A DNA stretch of 64,000 nt, from positions 1 through 64,000 of the forward strand of contig CAKPIT010000006.1 of assembly GCA_934162445.1 (NCBI GenBank), in the 5' to 3' direction. The translations under genes were made by a program, and so were the position numbers. Positions 1 to 6,913 of the stretch are shown piece by piece. The DNA is from an uncultured Bacilli bacterium (GTDB taxonomy: Bacteria > Bacillota_I > Bacilli_A > RF39 > UBA660). The notes under the pieces are model-generated. The model was not told where the DNA came from. It searched no databases and worked only from the letters and a program-made list of their open reading frames with translations. Positions within the stretch are counted from its first letter, which is position 1, and the number at the start of each line of letters is the position of its first letter.

Positions 1-12
1 TTCCAAGCTAAC
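1..12 (+). repeat. 12-bp inverted copy of tRNA-Gly anticodon arm
   Basis: The first 12 bases, TTCCAAGCTAAC, match the anticodon loop and 3' anticodon-stem segment of the tRNA-Gly gene that lies on the opposite strand at 79-152 (read as GTTAGCTTGGAA at 110-121). The bases that follow do not fold into a T-arm, so this is not a complete second tRNA. It could be the end of a tRNA remnant cut by the window edge or an integration scar. Confidence 0.35.
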
Positions 13-34
13 AGTGGGTTAGATTTTAGACATT

Positions 35-69
35 AAAAAACTTACGACACCATAATAGGTTCGTAAGTT
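35..69 (-). terminator. Rho-independent terminator of tRNA-Gly
   Basis: Read on the minus strand, ACTTACGA and TCGTAAGT form an 8-bp stem around a short loop and are followed by a run of six T. It lies directly downstream of the tRNA-Gly gene and probably ends its transcript. Confidence 0.75.
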
Positions 70-78
70 GTATTCAAA

Positions 79-152
79 TGGAGCGGATGAGGAGAATCGA
101 ACTCCCGTAGTTAGCTTGGAAGGCTAAGGTTCTACCATTAAACTACATCCGC
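79..152 (-). tRNA. tRNA-Gly (anticodon TCC)
   Basis: On the minus strand the gene starts GCGGATGTAG and ends CATCCGCTCCA. The acceptor stem pairs GCGGATG with CATCCGC, the D-arm contains AATGGTAGA, the anticodon loop CTTCCAA gives anticodon TCC, and the T-arm contains GTTCGATTC. The 3' CCA is encoded. The glycyl-tRNA synthetase gene for this tRNA lies in the same window at 10254. Confidence 0.95.
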
Positions 153-223
153 AAATCACAAATGCCAACTTCAATTGACATTTATAATTATAAACAAGGT
201 AGGTAATATTTGTCAACCTTTTT

Positions 224-688
224 TTATACTTTTGTAACATTTTGGTTAACGATTTTATATTTACCACCACAAATCTGACTTAAGGAGATATGGTATCTAC
301 TACACAATGATATCAAGCACCTAGTAGGAATTCTTATCTTTCCTTCTTCATAATAAGAATAACTTGATTGTTTAACACCCAAATAATTAGCGAATTCCCG
401 TTGTGTTTTATTGATTCTCAATCGATATCGTCTAATCTGATTACCAATAAATTCCAAATCAACATTATCTCCATAATGAATTGCAACTTTACTAGTCGAT
501 AAATCAAGCATGTAGTCAACGTTAGAATGGAAAAGATTGGCAAGTCTAACTAACTTCTCAATTGGAAAGTTAACATCGCCCAATTCCCACATTGCGTAAG
601 TAGATCTTTTAACGCCTAAATACTGTGCTACTTGAAATTGTGTTAAATCATTGTCTTCTCTTAAATCTCTTATTTTCCCAAACTGCAT
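224..688 (-). CDS. Double-domain XRE/Cro-type HTH regulator
   Basis: A 154-residue protein with two tandem HTH_3-type domains. The first spans about residues 3-60, with the recognition helix around VAQYLGVKRSTYAMWE. The second spans about 80-140 and repeats the pattern in FANYLGVKQSSYSYYE. It has no catalytic domain or membrane segment. The start is supported by AGGTGGT six or so bases upstream on the minus strand. It is transcribed divergently from the bacteriocin export and peptide genes that begin at about 804, so local control of that locus is a reasonable inference. Two DNA-binding domains in one chain could mean it binds as a pseudo-dimer. The regulated promoter is not proven. Confidence 0.85.
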   Translation of the reverse strand: MQFGKIRDLREDNDLTQFQVAQYLGVKRSTYAMWELGDVNFPIEKLVRLANLFHSNVDYMLDLSTSKVAIHYGDNVDLEFIGNQIRRYRLRINKTQREFANYLGVKQSSYSYYEEGKIRIPTRCLISLCSRYHISLSQICGGKYKIVNQNVTKV

Positions 689-716
689 CTATACCACCTA
701 AACAACATTTTATTAC

Positions 717-745
717 AGTAATGGAAATATTTCGCGATTTGTCAA
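717..745 (-). promoter_or_regulatory. Possible promoter of the divergent regulator
   Basis: On the minus strand a consensus -35 TTGACA (740-745) stands upstream of the regulator gene. The -10 at the expected distance is a poor match (ATTACT). The near-palindrome ATTACAGTAAT lies here too and could be an operator. Confidence 0.3.
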
Positions 746-803
746 AATAATTGATAAATTTGTGAAAAAAAGCCCATTTTACCGTTAAAAATTATAGTAG
801 GAG

Positions 804-2897
804 GTGATAATAATAACAAAAATCAAACTGTTAAATCAAGAAAATAACTATGATTGTGGACTCACTTGTCTTCTAATGATCCTAAAATTTTATAAAACTG
901 ATATTTCCAAAGAAAAATTAAAACAATTAACTAATACTACTTCTAAGGGAACAAGTATGTATGATTTAATGAAAGCAGCAACTTTTCTTGGTTTTGAATC
1001 ATACGGCCAAAAAGGTGATATTAAATTAGTAAAAAAAGAGGATTTACCTTTTATCGCTCATTTTTCATTATCACTAGAGCCCAAACTATATCATTTTGTT
1101 ATAGTTAGCCGTATAACAGATAATAAAATAACGATATTAGATCCATCAACAAAAGAGAAAACTCTTTCCATAGAAGAATTTCGTAAACTATCAACTTCTA
1201 ACTATCTTTTTATCAAAGAAACTCCTAATACTATAAAACGTATTAGAAAAGATTACATAATTACCGAAAGAAAAAAGGTATTTAGAAAAAATAGATATAA
1301 AATATTTACGATAATAAGTGAAATTATTATTCTAACCAGTTTAGAAATAATTAGTCTTTTCTTTTTAAAATTAATTATCAATAATTCTTTAATTAGTAAA
1401 TCCCTAATTAACTTTAAATTTCTCATAGTTATCTTTTCCATTATATTGTTATTAAAGATAGGGTTAACATACTTTATTAACTTAACAGTTACAAATCTTA
1501 ATAATCATCTCAGTTATCATTATAAATCGTTACTGATGAGAAAAATATTATCACTTCCTAATCTATATTATCAAACCATCACTAATGGTAATTTTATTAA
1601 TCTTTTTGCTGAAGTAGATATTATTACCGAATTATTCACAACTTCTTCTTTTTTAGCTTTTGAAAGTAGCATTATATTAATTGTTATTTATTTGTACTTA
1701 AATAGTATCTCATCCTTTTTAGTTCTTCTTCTTTTCCTTACTAATTTTTTACTTTTAGGCTTTATATATATAAGTAATATCTTTAACAAAAATATTATTA
1801 AATTCTATTTTATTTCTAAAGATAATTATCAAACATCTATTAATTCAATAGTAATTAATGAAGAAAAGATTAAAGGCCTAAATTTAGGAAAAATAATTCA
1901 TAAAAGATTTAAAGAAAAAACTTCTTCTTTGCTATTAAATACTTCTAGATTACTAAAATATAAGTTTTCCACCCAAAGTATTATTACCATAATAGATAAT
2001 GCCATTTATCTAATTATTTTAACGATCGTTGGCTATTTATTAATCACAACTAAAAAAATATCATTAGCAACATTCATTTTAGTTGAAAGTTTAGTCCATC
2101 TTTCATTAAGTCATACTAAAAGTATAATTGCTCTTTATTTAAAAAGGGAAGAATATCAAAAATTAAAACTGCGTCTTAATGATATTCTTGAACTTGAAGA
2201 AGAAACACTCTTATTTCACCAAACTAAGAATCTTAATTCTTTAAAAAAGGAAATAAACATAAAGAATTTAACTTTTAAATATTATAATATTCTTATTTTA
2301 AAAAATATCAATTTGGTAATAAATGCCAAAGATAAAGTATTTATTTATGGTGCGAGTGGTAGTGGTAAAAGTACTTTAGTTAAATTGCTTGGCCGTTATC
2401 TTCCCGTTCATTATAATTCTATTAGTATCAATGAAATTGATATTACCCATTATAATCTAGCAACTCTAAGAAAAATGGTTACCTATATTAGTAGTAATAC
2501 CATTCTAACAACAGACACTATCAAAGACAGTATTTATCTATCAAGACATCCGAATATTAATAGTGAAAAAATATTATCTTCATCAGGAGTCCAAAAATTG
2601 TTTAAAGAAAAGAAATATAATCTTGCCACCAAAATATCAGAATCAGCCTCTAATCTTAGTATGGGCGAAGTAGCAAGAATTAATTTAGCCCAAGGTCTTT
2701 TAAATGATAGTGAAATTTATATTTTGGACGAGTGTCTATGCAATGTGGATATAAAACTCGAAAAAGAAATAATAAAAAATATTTTATCTATATATCACGA
2801 TAAAATAATAATTTATATTTCTCATCGTATTTCTAATAAAAACTTATTTAATCGTATCTTTTACATGAATAAGGGAAAGTGTTATGAAAAAAAATAA
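804..2897 (+). CDS. Bacteriocin-type peptidase C39 / ABC exporter
   Basis: A 697-residue ABC transporter that cuts double-glycine leaders and exports the mature peptide. The N-terminal C39 peptidase domain shows the catalytic triad: Cys18 in DCGLTC, His97 in YHFVIV and Asp113 in ILDPS. A hydrophobic transmembrane region spans about 165-440. The ATPase domain has Walker A GASGSGKST near 516, a degenerate signature LSMGE near 618, and Walker B IYILDE near 640. The gene overlaps the next one by 14 bases and precedes two peptides with matching leaders, which are its likely substrates. The start is unclear: the only GTG (804) overlaps the Shine-Dalgarno GGAGG (800-804), and the next candidates are ATA codons at 807-813. 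The first ATG would remove Cys18, so initiation must be upstream of it. Confidence 0.88.
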   Translation: MIIITKIKLLNQENNYDCGLTCLLMILKFYKTDISKEKLKQLTNTTSKGTSMYDLMKAATFLGFESYGQKGDIKLVKKEDLPFIAHFSLSLEPKLYHFVIVSRITDNKITILDPSTKEKTLSIEEFRKLSTSNYLFIKETPNTIKRIRKDYIITERKKVFRKNRYKIFTIISEIIILTSLEIISLFFLKLIINNSLISKSLINFKFLIVIFSIILLLKIGLTYFINLTVTNLNNHLSYHYKSLLMRKILSLPNLYYQTITNGNFINLFAEVDIITELFTTSSFLAFESSIILIVIYLYLNSISSFLVLLLFLTNFLLLGFIYISNIFNKNIIKFYFISKDNYQTSINSIVINEEKIKGLNLGKIIHKRFKEKTSSLLLNTSRLLKYKFSTQSIITIIDNAIYLIILTIVGYLLITTKKISLATFILVESLVHLSLSHTKSIIALYLKREEYQKLKLRLNDILELEEETLLFHQTKNLNSLKKEINIKNLTFKYYNILILKNINLVINAKDKVFIYGASGSGKSTLVKLLGRYLPVHYNSISINEIDITHYNLATLRKMVTYISSNTILTTDTIKDSIYLSRHPNINSEKILSSSGVQKLFKEKKYNLATKISESASNLSMGEVARINLAQGLLNDSEIYILDECLCNVDIKLEKEIIKNILSIYHDKIIIYISHRISNKNLFNRIFYMNKGKCYEKK

Positions 2898-3245
2898 ATG
2901 TTTAATCTATATAGGGCTCCTAAATGTTTTTATAACCATCGCATTCATCTATTTTCTAACTAAAATAAAAATATGGACTTATGATAATTATACTTTTTTA
3001 AGGAAGATGATATCTATCAAACATTATTAACTAAAACTGAAAGAAAAAATCTTCGCAGTGTTAGTTATTGCTATATAGATAGTCATAAAAGATATTACAA
3101 AATAATAAAGGAAGAAAAGATTAAAAGTAAGTATTTAATACTAATAGAATTAAAAAATGAGGATAGAGATATTGTTGATATAACAGTTCCAAAAACTAAA
3201 AAAACAGTTATGAGTTTGATAATAGAAACATGGAGGTCGAAATGA
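2884..3245 (+). CDS. Bacteriocin accessory membrane protein, needs -1 frameshift
   Basis: The zero frame starts at ATG 2884 (upstream AAGGGAAAG) and encodes a short cytoplasmic end plus one membrane helix (about residues 8-27), then stops after about 48 codons. At 2994-3000 the sequence is T TTT TTA, in phase as the X XXY YYZ slippery heptamer. A -1 slip there enters an open frame that starts at about 3000 (KEDDIYQTLL) and runs 81 residues to TGA 3243-3245, giving a protein of about 120 residues. That stop overlaps the ATG of the first peptide gene (ATGA), which supports real translation of the -1 frame. The product may be a small partner of the exporter. A simple indel, or a sequencing error in the T-run, would look the same. 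Confidence 0.55.
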
Positions 3246-3400
3246 AAAAATTAACCACAAAAGAATTAGCAAATATTAATGGGGGAGCATCAGCAACAGC
3301 CGTATTAGCCCTTGGCTTAACAGTTACTGCAATTTTTACCTTCATCATTGGTGTTATAGAAGGTATAACAAATCCTACCACATGTAAAGGAGATGATTAA
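3242..3400 (+). CDS. Double-glycine-leader bacteriocin-like peptide 1
   Basis: A 52-residue peptide with leader MKKLTTKELANINGG, the classic type cut by C39 exporters after Gly-Gly. The predicted mature part (about 37 residues, starting ASATAV) is a single hydrophobic helix with a GxxxG motif (GVIEG) and one Cys near the C-terminus. GGAGGT lies six bases before the ATG, and the stop of the frameshifted gene overlaps that ATG. With the next gene it resembles a class IIb two-peptide bacteriocin, in which helix-helix contact through GxxxG motifs forms the membrane pore. No similarity search was possible, so activity and target are unknown. Confidence 0.7.
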   Translation: MKKLTTKELANINGGASATAVLALGLTVTAIFTFIIGVIEGITNPTTCKGDD

Positions 3401-3574
3401 ATGCAAAAATTAACTAAACAAGAATTACTAACTATTAATGGGGGAGCTACCTATGGAAGTTCTTCTTTGATAAATGCCATTGCAAATCTTATTGAGGTAC
3501 TTTTAGATGCTGGTAAGATTCTTGGTACTTCCTTAAGGAGGATTAATAGCAATAAACTATGTCCACTAGAATAA
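3401..3574 (+). CDS. Double-glycine-leader bacteriocin-like peptide 2
   Basis: A 57-residue peptide that begins directly after the stop of peptide 1, with AAAGGAGA as its ribosome binding site. The leader MQKLTKQELLTINGG is nearly the same as that of peptide 1, so both should be cut by the same exporter. The predicted mature part (about 42 residues) is an amphipathic helix with GxxxG (GKILG), followed by a basic segment and one Cys near the end. The pairing, similar leaders and GxxxG motifs fit the second half of a two-peptide bacteriocin; a signalling peptide is the alternative. Confidence 0.68.
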   Translation: MQKLTKQELLTINGGATYGSSSLINAIANLIEVLLDAGKILGTSLRRINSNKLCPLE

Positions 3575-3681
3575 AAAAATATCATAAAATTTTATTTCTT
3601 TTTCTCATAAATGCCTTAATTAGTATCCTTTTTTATAACCTTGGCTACTGGTTAGGACCATTTTTACGCTCTTTTTTCTAA
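3559..3681 (+). CDS. Small membrane protein, possible immunity peptide
   Basis: A 40-residue open frame starting MSTRIKKYHK and dominated by a hydrophobic segment (FLFLINALISILF), with a basic N-terminus and a second short hydrophobic stretch at the end. It overlaps the end of peptide 2 by 16 bases in another frame. Bacteriocin loci usually end with a small membrane immunity protein, and this is the only candidate here. The nearest AGGAGG is about 17 bases upstream, which is too far to be convincing, so translation may depend on coupling. Confidence 0.4.
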   Translation: MSTRIKKYHKILFLFLINALISILFYNLGYWLGPFLRSFF

Positions 3682-3708
3682 AAAAAACACATAATTTGAC
3701 AAAAAATG

Positions 3709-3738
3709 TTGTCAATTAAAGATAATAAGTGTTATAAT
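3709..3738 (+). promoter_or_regulatory. SigA-type promoter of rpsU
   Basis: TTGTCA (3709-3714), an 18-base spacer and TATAAT (3733-3738) lie just upstream of rpsU. Confidence 0.65.
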
Positions 3739-3775
3739 CAAATGTAGAAAAAAGCGAAGGGAGGGATAATTTAGT

Positions 3776-3976
3776 ATGGCACAAATTCCAGTTAAACACG
3801 GAGATCTAGATTTTGCAATTAGAAGATATAAGCAAAAGCTTGCAAGAAGTGGTGTCCCTTCTGAAGTAAAAAAACATGACGCTTATGATAAACCAGGAGT
3901 TAGGCGAAGAAAAGCTAAAAAAGAAGCTATTAAAAACGCTCACAAGAATGAACGTAAAAGAAGAGAAAGAAACTAA
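3776..3976 (+). CDS. rpsU: Ribosomal protein bS21
   Basis: A 66-residue basic protein of the 30S subunit. The start MAQIPVKHGDLDFAIRRYKQKL and the Lys/Arg-rich C-terminus (RRRKAKKEAIKNA, then KNERKRRERN) are characteristic of S21. Its length is normal for the family. It helps mRNA binding during initiation. It has its own promoter and a terminator right after the stop, so it is probably mostly monocistronic. In Bacillus, rpsU also lies just upstream of the yqfC-yqfD block, as here. Confidence 0.95.
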   Translation: MAQIPVKHGDLDFAIRRYKQKLARSGVPSEVKKHDAYDKPGVRRRKAKKEAIKNAHKNERKRRERN

Positions 3977-3999
3977 TATATAATTGGTTTCTTTTTTTT
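3969..3999 (+). terminator. Rho-independent terminator after rpsU
   Basis: GAAACTAAT and ATTGGTTTC form a 9-bp stem with one G-U pair around a 5-base loop, followed by a run of T. The stem begins inside the last codons of rpsU. Confidence 0.8.
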
Positions 4000-4035
4000 A
4001 GTATTAAGACATAAAATATTTAGTAGGTGATCTTA

Positions 4036-4278
4036 ATGCTCATTAACCAAATTAAAAATTATTTAGAACAAACATCCCTTGAAATAAATATTTATGACAA
4101 CCTTATTCACATTGTCAATTATCAAAAAATAATTTCTTTAACAAATAGTAAAATCATTGTTAAAGACAACTTAAAAAAAATAATTATCACAGGTACTTCT
4201 TTTTCCTTAAATACCCTTTTAGATAGTGAACTTTTAGTAAATGGTAAGTTAGAAAGTTTAGAGATAAAATATGAATAG
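4036..4278 (+). CDS. yqfC: YabP/YqfC-family sporulation protein
   Basis: An 80-residue protein (MLINQIKNYL...) of the YabP/YqfC family. It shows the short beta-rich pattern of that family, with IVNYQKIISLTNSKIIVK and a C-terminal strand rich in I/L/V. In endospore formers YqfC is made in the mother cell and works with YqfD, whose gene overlaps this one by eight bases. ATG 4036 was chosen because AGTAGGTGA precedes it; an in-frame GTG at 4027 lies inside that ribosome binding site. Recognition rests on the partner and on size, since the sequence is short. Confidence 0.75.
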   Translation: MLINQIKNYLEQTSLEINIYDNLIHIVNYQKIISLTNSKIIVKDNLKKIIITGTSFSLNTLLDSELLVNGKLESLEIKYE

Positions 4279-5443
4279 ATATATTTTAAAAATAACCGGA
4301 AAAAGAATAGATACATTTTTAAGCTTTTTAATCAAAATGAAAATTCCTCTAAAGAAAATTAAAGAGAGTAGAGATACTCTTATAATTGAAGTGTTAGAAG
4401 AAGATTATGATAAATTAAAAAGAATAAAAACTACGTATCAAATAGAAATATTAAAACGCAAAGGTTTAATATATTTTACGCATATTTTAAGAACACGTAA
4501 ATTGTTTTTAAGTGCCCTAATAATGGGCTTTTTGCTACTAACTATATTAAGTAATATGATATTTAATATCAAAATAATTGATAATAATGATGAAATAATT
4601 AATATAATCATGAATGATCTATCAGAGTTAGGAATAAATAAATATCATTTTAAAGTAAATTATCAAACTAAAGAAGAAATTGAAAAAAAGATTTTACAAA
4701 AAGAAAAAGATAAATTAGAATGGCTTGAAATTGAAGAAATAGGAACAACTTATCAAGTAAAATTAATAAAAAGAATCAAAAATAATATCAAAAAAGAGCA
4801 AGAGGAACGAAGTATTATTGCTAAGAAAAATGGTCTTATTACTAAAATAATTGCTGATAAAGGGGAAGTTGTAACTAAAAAGAATGCTTATGTTAATAAA
4901 GGGGATATTTTAATTAGTGGTCTTATTAAAAATAAAGATAATATTGTTAGCAAAGTAAGATCAGAAGGAAGTGTCTATGCCGAAGTTTGGTATAAAGTAA
5001 CTTTAAATTTACCACGTAAATACACAGATAAAAAGAAAACAGGGAAAAAAATCAAGACTTTTAATTTTCACTTTTTAAATAACAATTTCTATTTTCCTTT
5101 TAACTGGTATAAAAAAAGCCAAAATAATAATCATAAAATTTGGAAAGAGCAATTACTACCGTTAAGCTTTAATTTTACAACTAAGGAAGAAATAGAGTTA
5201 ATAAATATTGATTATACTGAAAACTATAAAAAGAATATCCTTCCTCTTGCCATTTCTAAATTAAAAATGAAATTAGGTTCAAATATTAAAATAATTTCTG
5301 AAAAAATTTTGAAAAAAGAAGTAAATACTGCTAAAATAAAAGTAGATATATTTTTCAAAGTTGAAGAAGACATAACTGATTATATATCCTTAAAAGAAAT
5401 AGATATCGAAAAAGAAAATGCCAAACAAGCACAAGAGGAGTGA
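4271..5443 (+). CDS. yqfD: Sporulation protein YqfD
   Basis: A 390-residue membrane protein. Residues 1-75 form a cytoplasmic domain, one transmembrane helix lies at about 78-98, and a large extracytoplasmic beta-rich part follows, with the conserved pattern KNGLITKIIADKGEVV about two-thirds along. This layout and the overlap with yqfC fit YqfD, a mother-cell membrane protein needed for efficient engulfment in Bacillus. It is rich in Lys and Ile from the AT-rich genome. In Bacillus, phoH and yqfF follow; neither is present here. Confidence 0.82.
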   Translation: MNRYILKITGKRIDTFLSFLIKMKIPLKKIKESRDTLIIEVLEEDYDKLKRIKTTYQIEILKRKGLIYFTHILRTRKLFLSALIMGFLLLTILSNMIFNIKIIDNNDEIINIIMNDLSELGINKYHFKVNYQTKEEIEKKILQKEKDKLEWLEIEEIGTTYQVKLIKRIKNNIKKEQEERSIIAKKNGLITKIIADKGEVVTKKNAYVNKGDILISGLIKNKDNIVSKVRSEGSVYAEVWYKVTLNLPRKYTDKKKTGKKIKTFNFHFLNNNFYFPFNWYKKSQNNNHKIWKEQLLPLSFNFTTKEEIELINIDYTENYKKNILPLAISKLKMKLGSNIKIISEKILKKEVNTAKIKVDIFFKVEEDITDYISLKEIDIEKENAKQAQEE

Positions 5444-5448
5444 TTATA

Positions 5449-6048
5449 ATGTTTACAAGTATCAGTAATTCTATTGGTAATGTTTTTTCCCTAAGTCTTC
5501 CCATGGTTATTATTTCTGTTGTTGTTACTATAAGTTTAAGGGTAACTGATATAATCAAAAATAAAAAAGACTTTTGTTTGTACAAAGAATTAATCTCATT
5601 ATCATTCATTATTTATATTTTGTGCTTATTCCAAGCTGTTACTTTTCAAGATACTAACAATTTTTCATCCAATAATCTAATTCCATTTAAAGAAATGTTT
5701 AGATATAATATTGGCAGTCGTCTTTTTATTAAAAATGTTCTAGGTAATATTATTATGTTTTTACCATATGGTTTTTTTACTAGTTATTATTTAAAAGAAA
5801 ATAAAATTTTACCTATTTTTATTCTAACAATCATCACCTCATTTACCATTGAATCAACCCAGTTAATGATTGGCCGTGTTTTTGATATTGATGATATTTT
5901 CCTAAATGTTGTTGGTGGTGTAATAGGTCACTATTTTTATATAATTATGTTAAAGATAGGAAATATTTGTCCTAAGATATTTTTATCTGAATGGTTCTTA
6001 AACCTAGTAGCGGTTCTTTTACTTGTTGGCTTAATAACGCTACTTTAA
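5449..6048 (+). CDS. VanZ-like family membrane protein
   Basis: A 199-residue polytopic membrane protein with about five helices and the VanZ-like core: NLIPF, then NVLGNIIMFLPYGFF, and ESTQLMIGRVFDIDDIFLNVVGGVIG. The acidic FDIDD and the N..GG pattern are typical. VanZ-family proteins have been linked to low-level teicoplanin resistance, but most chromosomal copies have no known function. ATG 5449 follows AAGAGGAG; an in-frame GTG at 5440 overlaps that site. It occupies the place held by phoH/yqfF in Bacillus. Confidence 0.8.
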   Translation: MFTSISNSIGNVFSLSLPMVIISVVVTISLRVTDIIKNKKDFCLYKELISLSFIIYILCLFQAVTFQDTNNFSSNNLIPFKEMFRYNIGSRLFIKNVLGNIIMFLPYGFFTSYYLKENKILPIFILTIITSFTIESTQLMIGRVFDIDDIFLNVVGGVIGHYFYIIMLKIGNICPKIFLSEWFLNLVAVLLLVGLITLL

Positions 6049-6090
6049 AACTTTTATTATTTATGATATACTAAAGCCGGGTGTTGTATA

Positions 6091-6555
6091 ATGAATAAAA
6101 TTAATATTTATAACGAAACAGGAAAAGAAATTCCCTATACTAAAATTATGAAAAAAGTCATCAAAGAAGCTTATCATATTGAAAAAACAAAGAATGCAAG
6201 CTGTAGTATTATTATAGTTAATAATGACTATATTCATAATTTAAACAAAGCCTATCGAAAAATTGATAGAGAAACAGATGTTATAACATTTGCTCTAGAA
6301 GATGATAAGACTTGCCTAACTCCCAAAAGCATTAGACTTTTAGGAGATATTTATATTAGTCTTGATAAAGCCATAACTCAAGCCGAAGAATATGGTCATT
6401 CGCTAGAACGTGAATTGTGTTTTCTAGCAGTCCATGGTTTCTATCATTTATTAGGTTATGATCATCAAACCAAAGAAGAGGAAGAAATAATGTTTAAAAA
6501 ACAAGAGGAGGTATTAACCAAATATGGCATCAAAAGAAACTCAAAAGTGCTCTAG
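6091..6555 (+). CDS. ybeY: Endoribonuclease YbeY
   Basis: A 154-residue zinc-dependent endoribonuclease for 16S rRNA 3'-end maturation and ribosome quality control. The metal-binding signature H3xH5xH is intact: His115, His119 and His125 in HGFYHLLGYDH. The family pattern R.TDVITFAL near residue 60 is also present. The ribosome binding site is weak (GGGTG), with a possible -10 TATACT upstream at about 6070. It overlaps the start of the next gene by about 30 bases, and the order ybeY-dgkA-era matches Bacillus. Confidence 0.93.
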   Translation: MNKINIYNETGKEIPYTKIMKKVIKEAYHIEKTKNASCSIIIVNNDYIHNLNKAYRKIDRETDVITFALEDDKTCLTPKSIRLLGDIYISLDKAITQAEEYGHSLERELCFLAVHGFYHLLGYDHQTKEEEEIMFKKQEEVLTKYGIKRNSKVL

Positions 6556-6901
6556 TTTAAAAAAAATAAAAGCAAGTATCATCAATTCTTTAAATGGTTT
6601 AAAAGCATCTTATAAAAGTGAACAGAGTTTATATATTCATCTTTTAGCCTCTATAACTTTAATAATATTAAGCATCATTTTTAAAATAACTTTAATAGAG
6701 TGGTTAGTCATTATTGCTATTATTGGAATAACCCTTGCAGTTGAACTAGTTAATACAGCCATTGAAAGTACTGTTGATTTAGTAACTAAAGAATATCATC
6801 CTCTAGCCAAAAAAGCCAAAGATATTGCCAGTGCTGCTGAATTTGTTTTAGCTATAACATCAACTGTTACCAGTTTAATTATTTTTGTATCAAGAATATA
6901 A
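6524..6901 (+). CDS. dgkA: Undecaprenol/diacylglycerol kinase DgkA
   Basis: A 125-residue integral membrane kinase with three helices and the family signature ELVNTAIES (residues 74-82), which holds the catalytic Glu. In Gram-positive bacteria this family phosphorylates undecaprenol to recycle the wall-lipid carrier. The gene starts inside the end of ybeY, with GGAGG about 12 bases before the ATG. A second DgkA domain occurs in the fusion protein at 8690. Confidence 0.9.
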   Translation: MASKETQKCSSLKKIKASIINSLNGLKASYKSEQSLYIHLLASITLIILSIIFKITLIEWLVIIAIIGITLAVELVNTAIESTVDLVTKEYHPLAKKAKDIASAAEFVLAITSTVTSLIIFVSRI

Positions 6902-6913
6902 GGAGGTAAAAAT

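Noticed and set aside
1..40. A second complete tRNA-Gly on the plus strand
   Set aside because: The bases after the anticodon-arm match do not form a T-arm or acceptor stem.
2884..3030. A short 48-residue membrane protein ending at TAA 3030 as the only product
   Set aside because: The -1 frame downstream is open, coding-like and ends in an ATGA overlap with the next gene, so a fused product is more likely.
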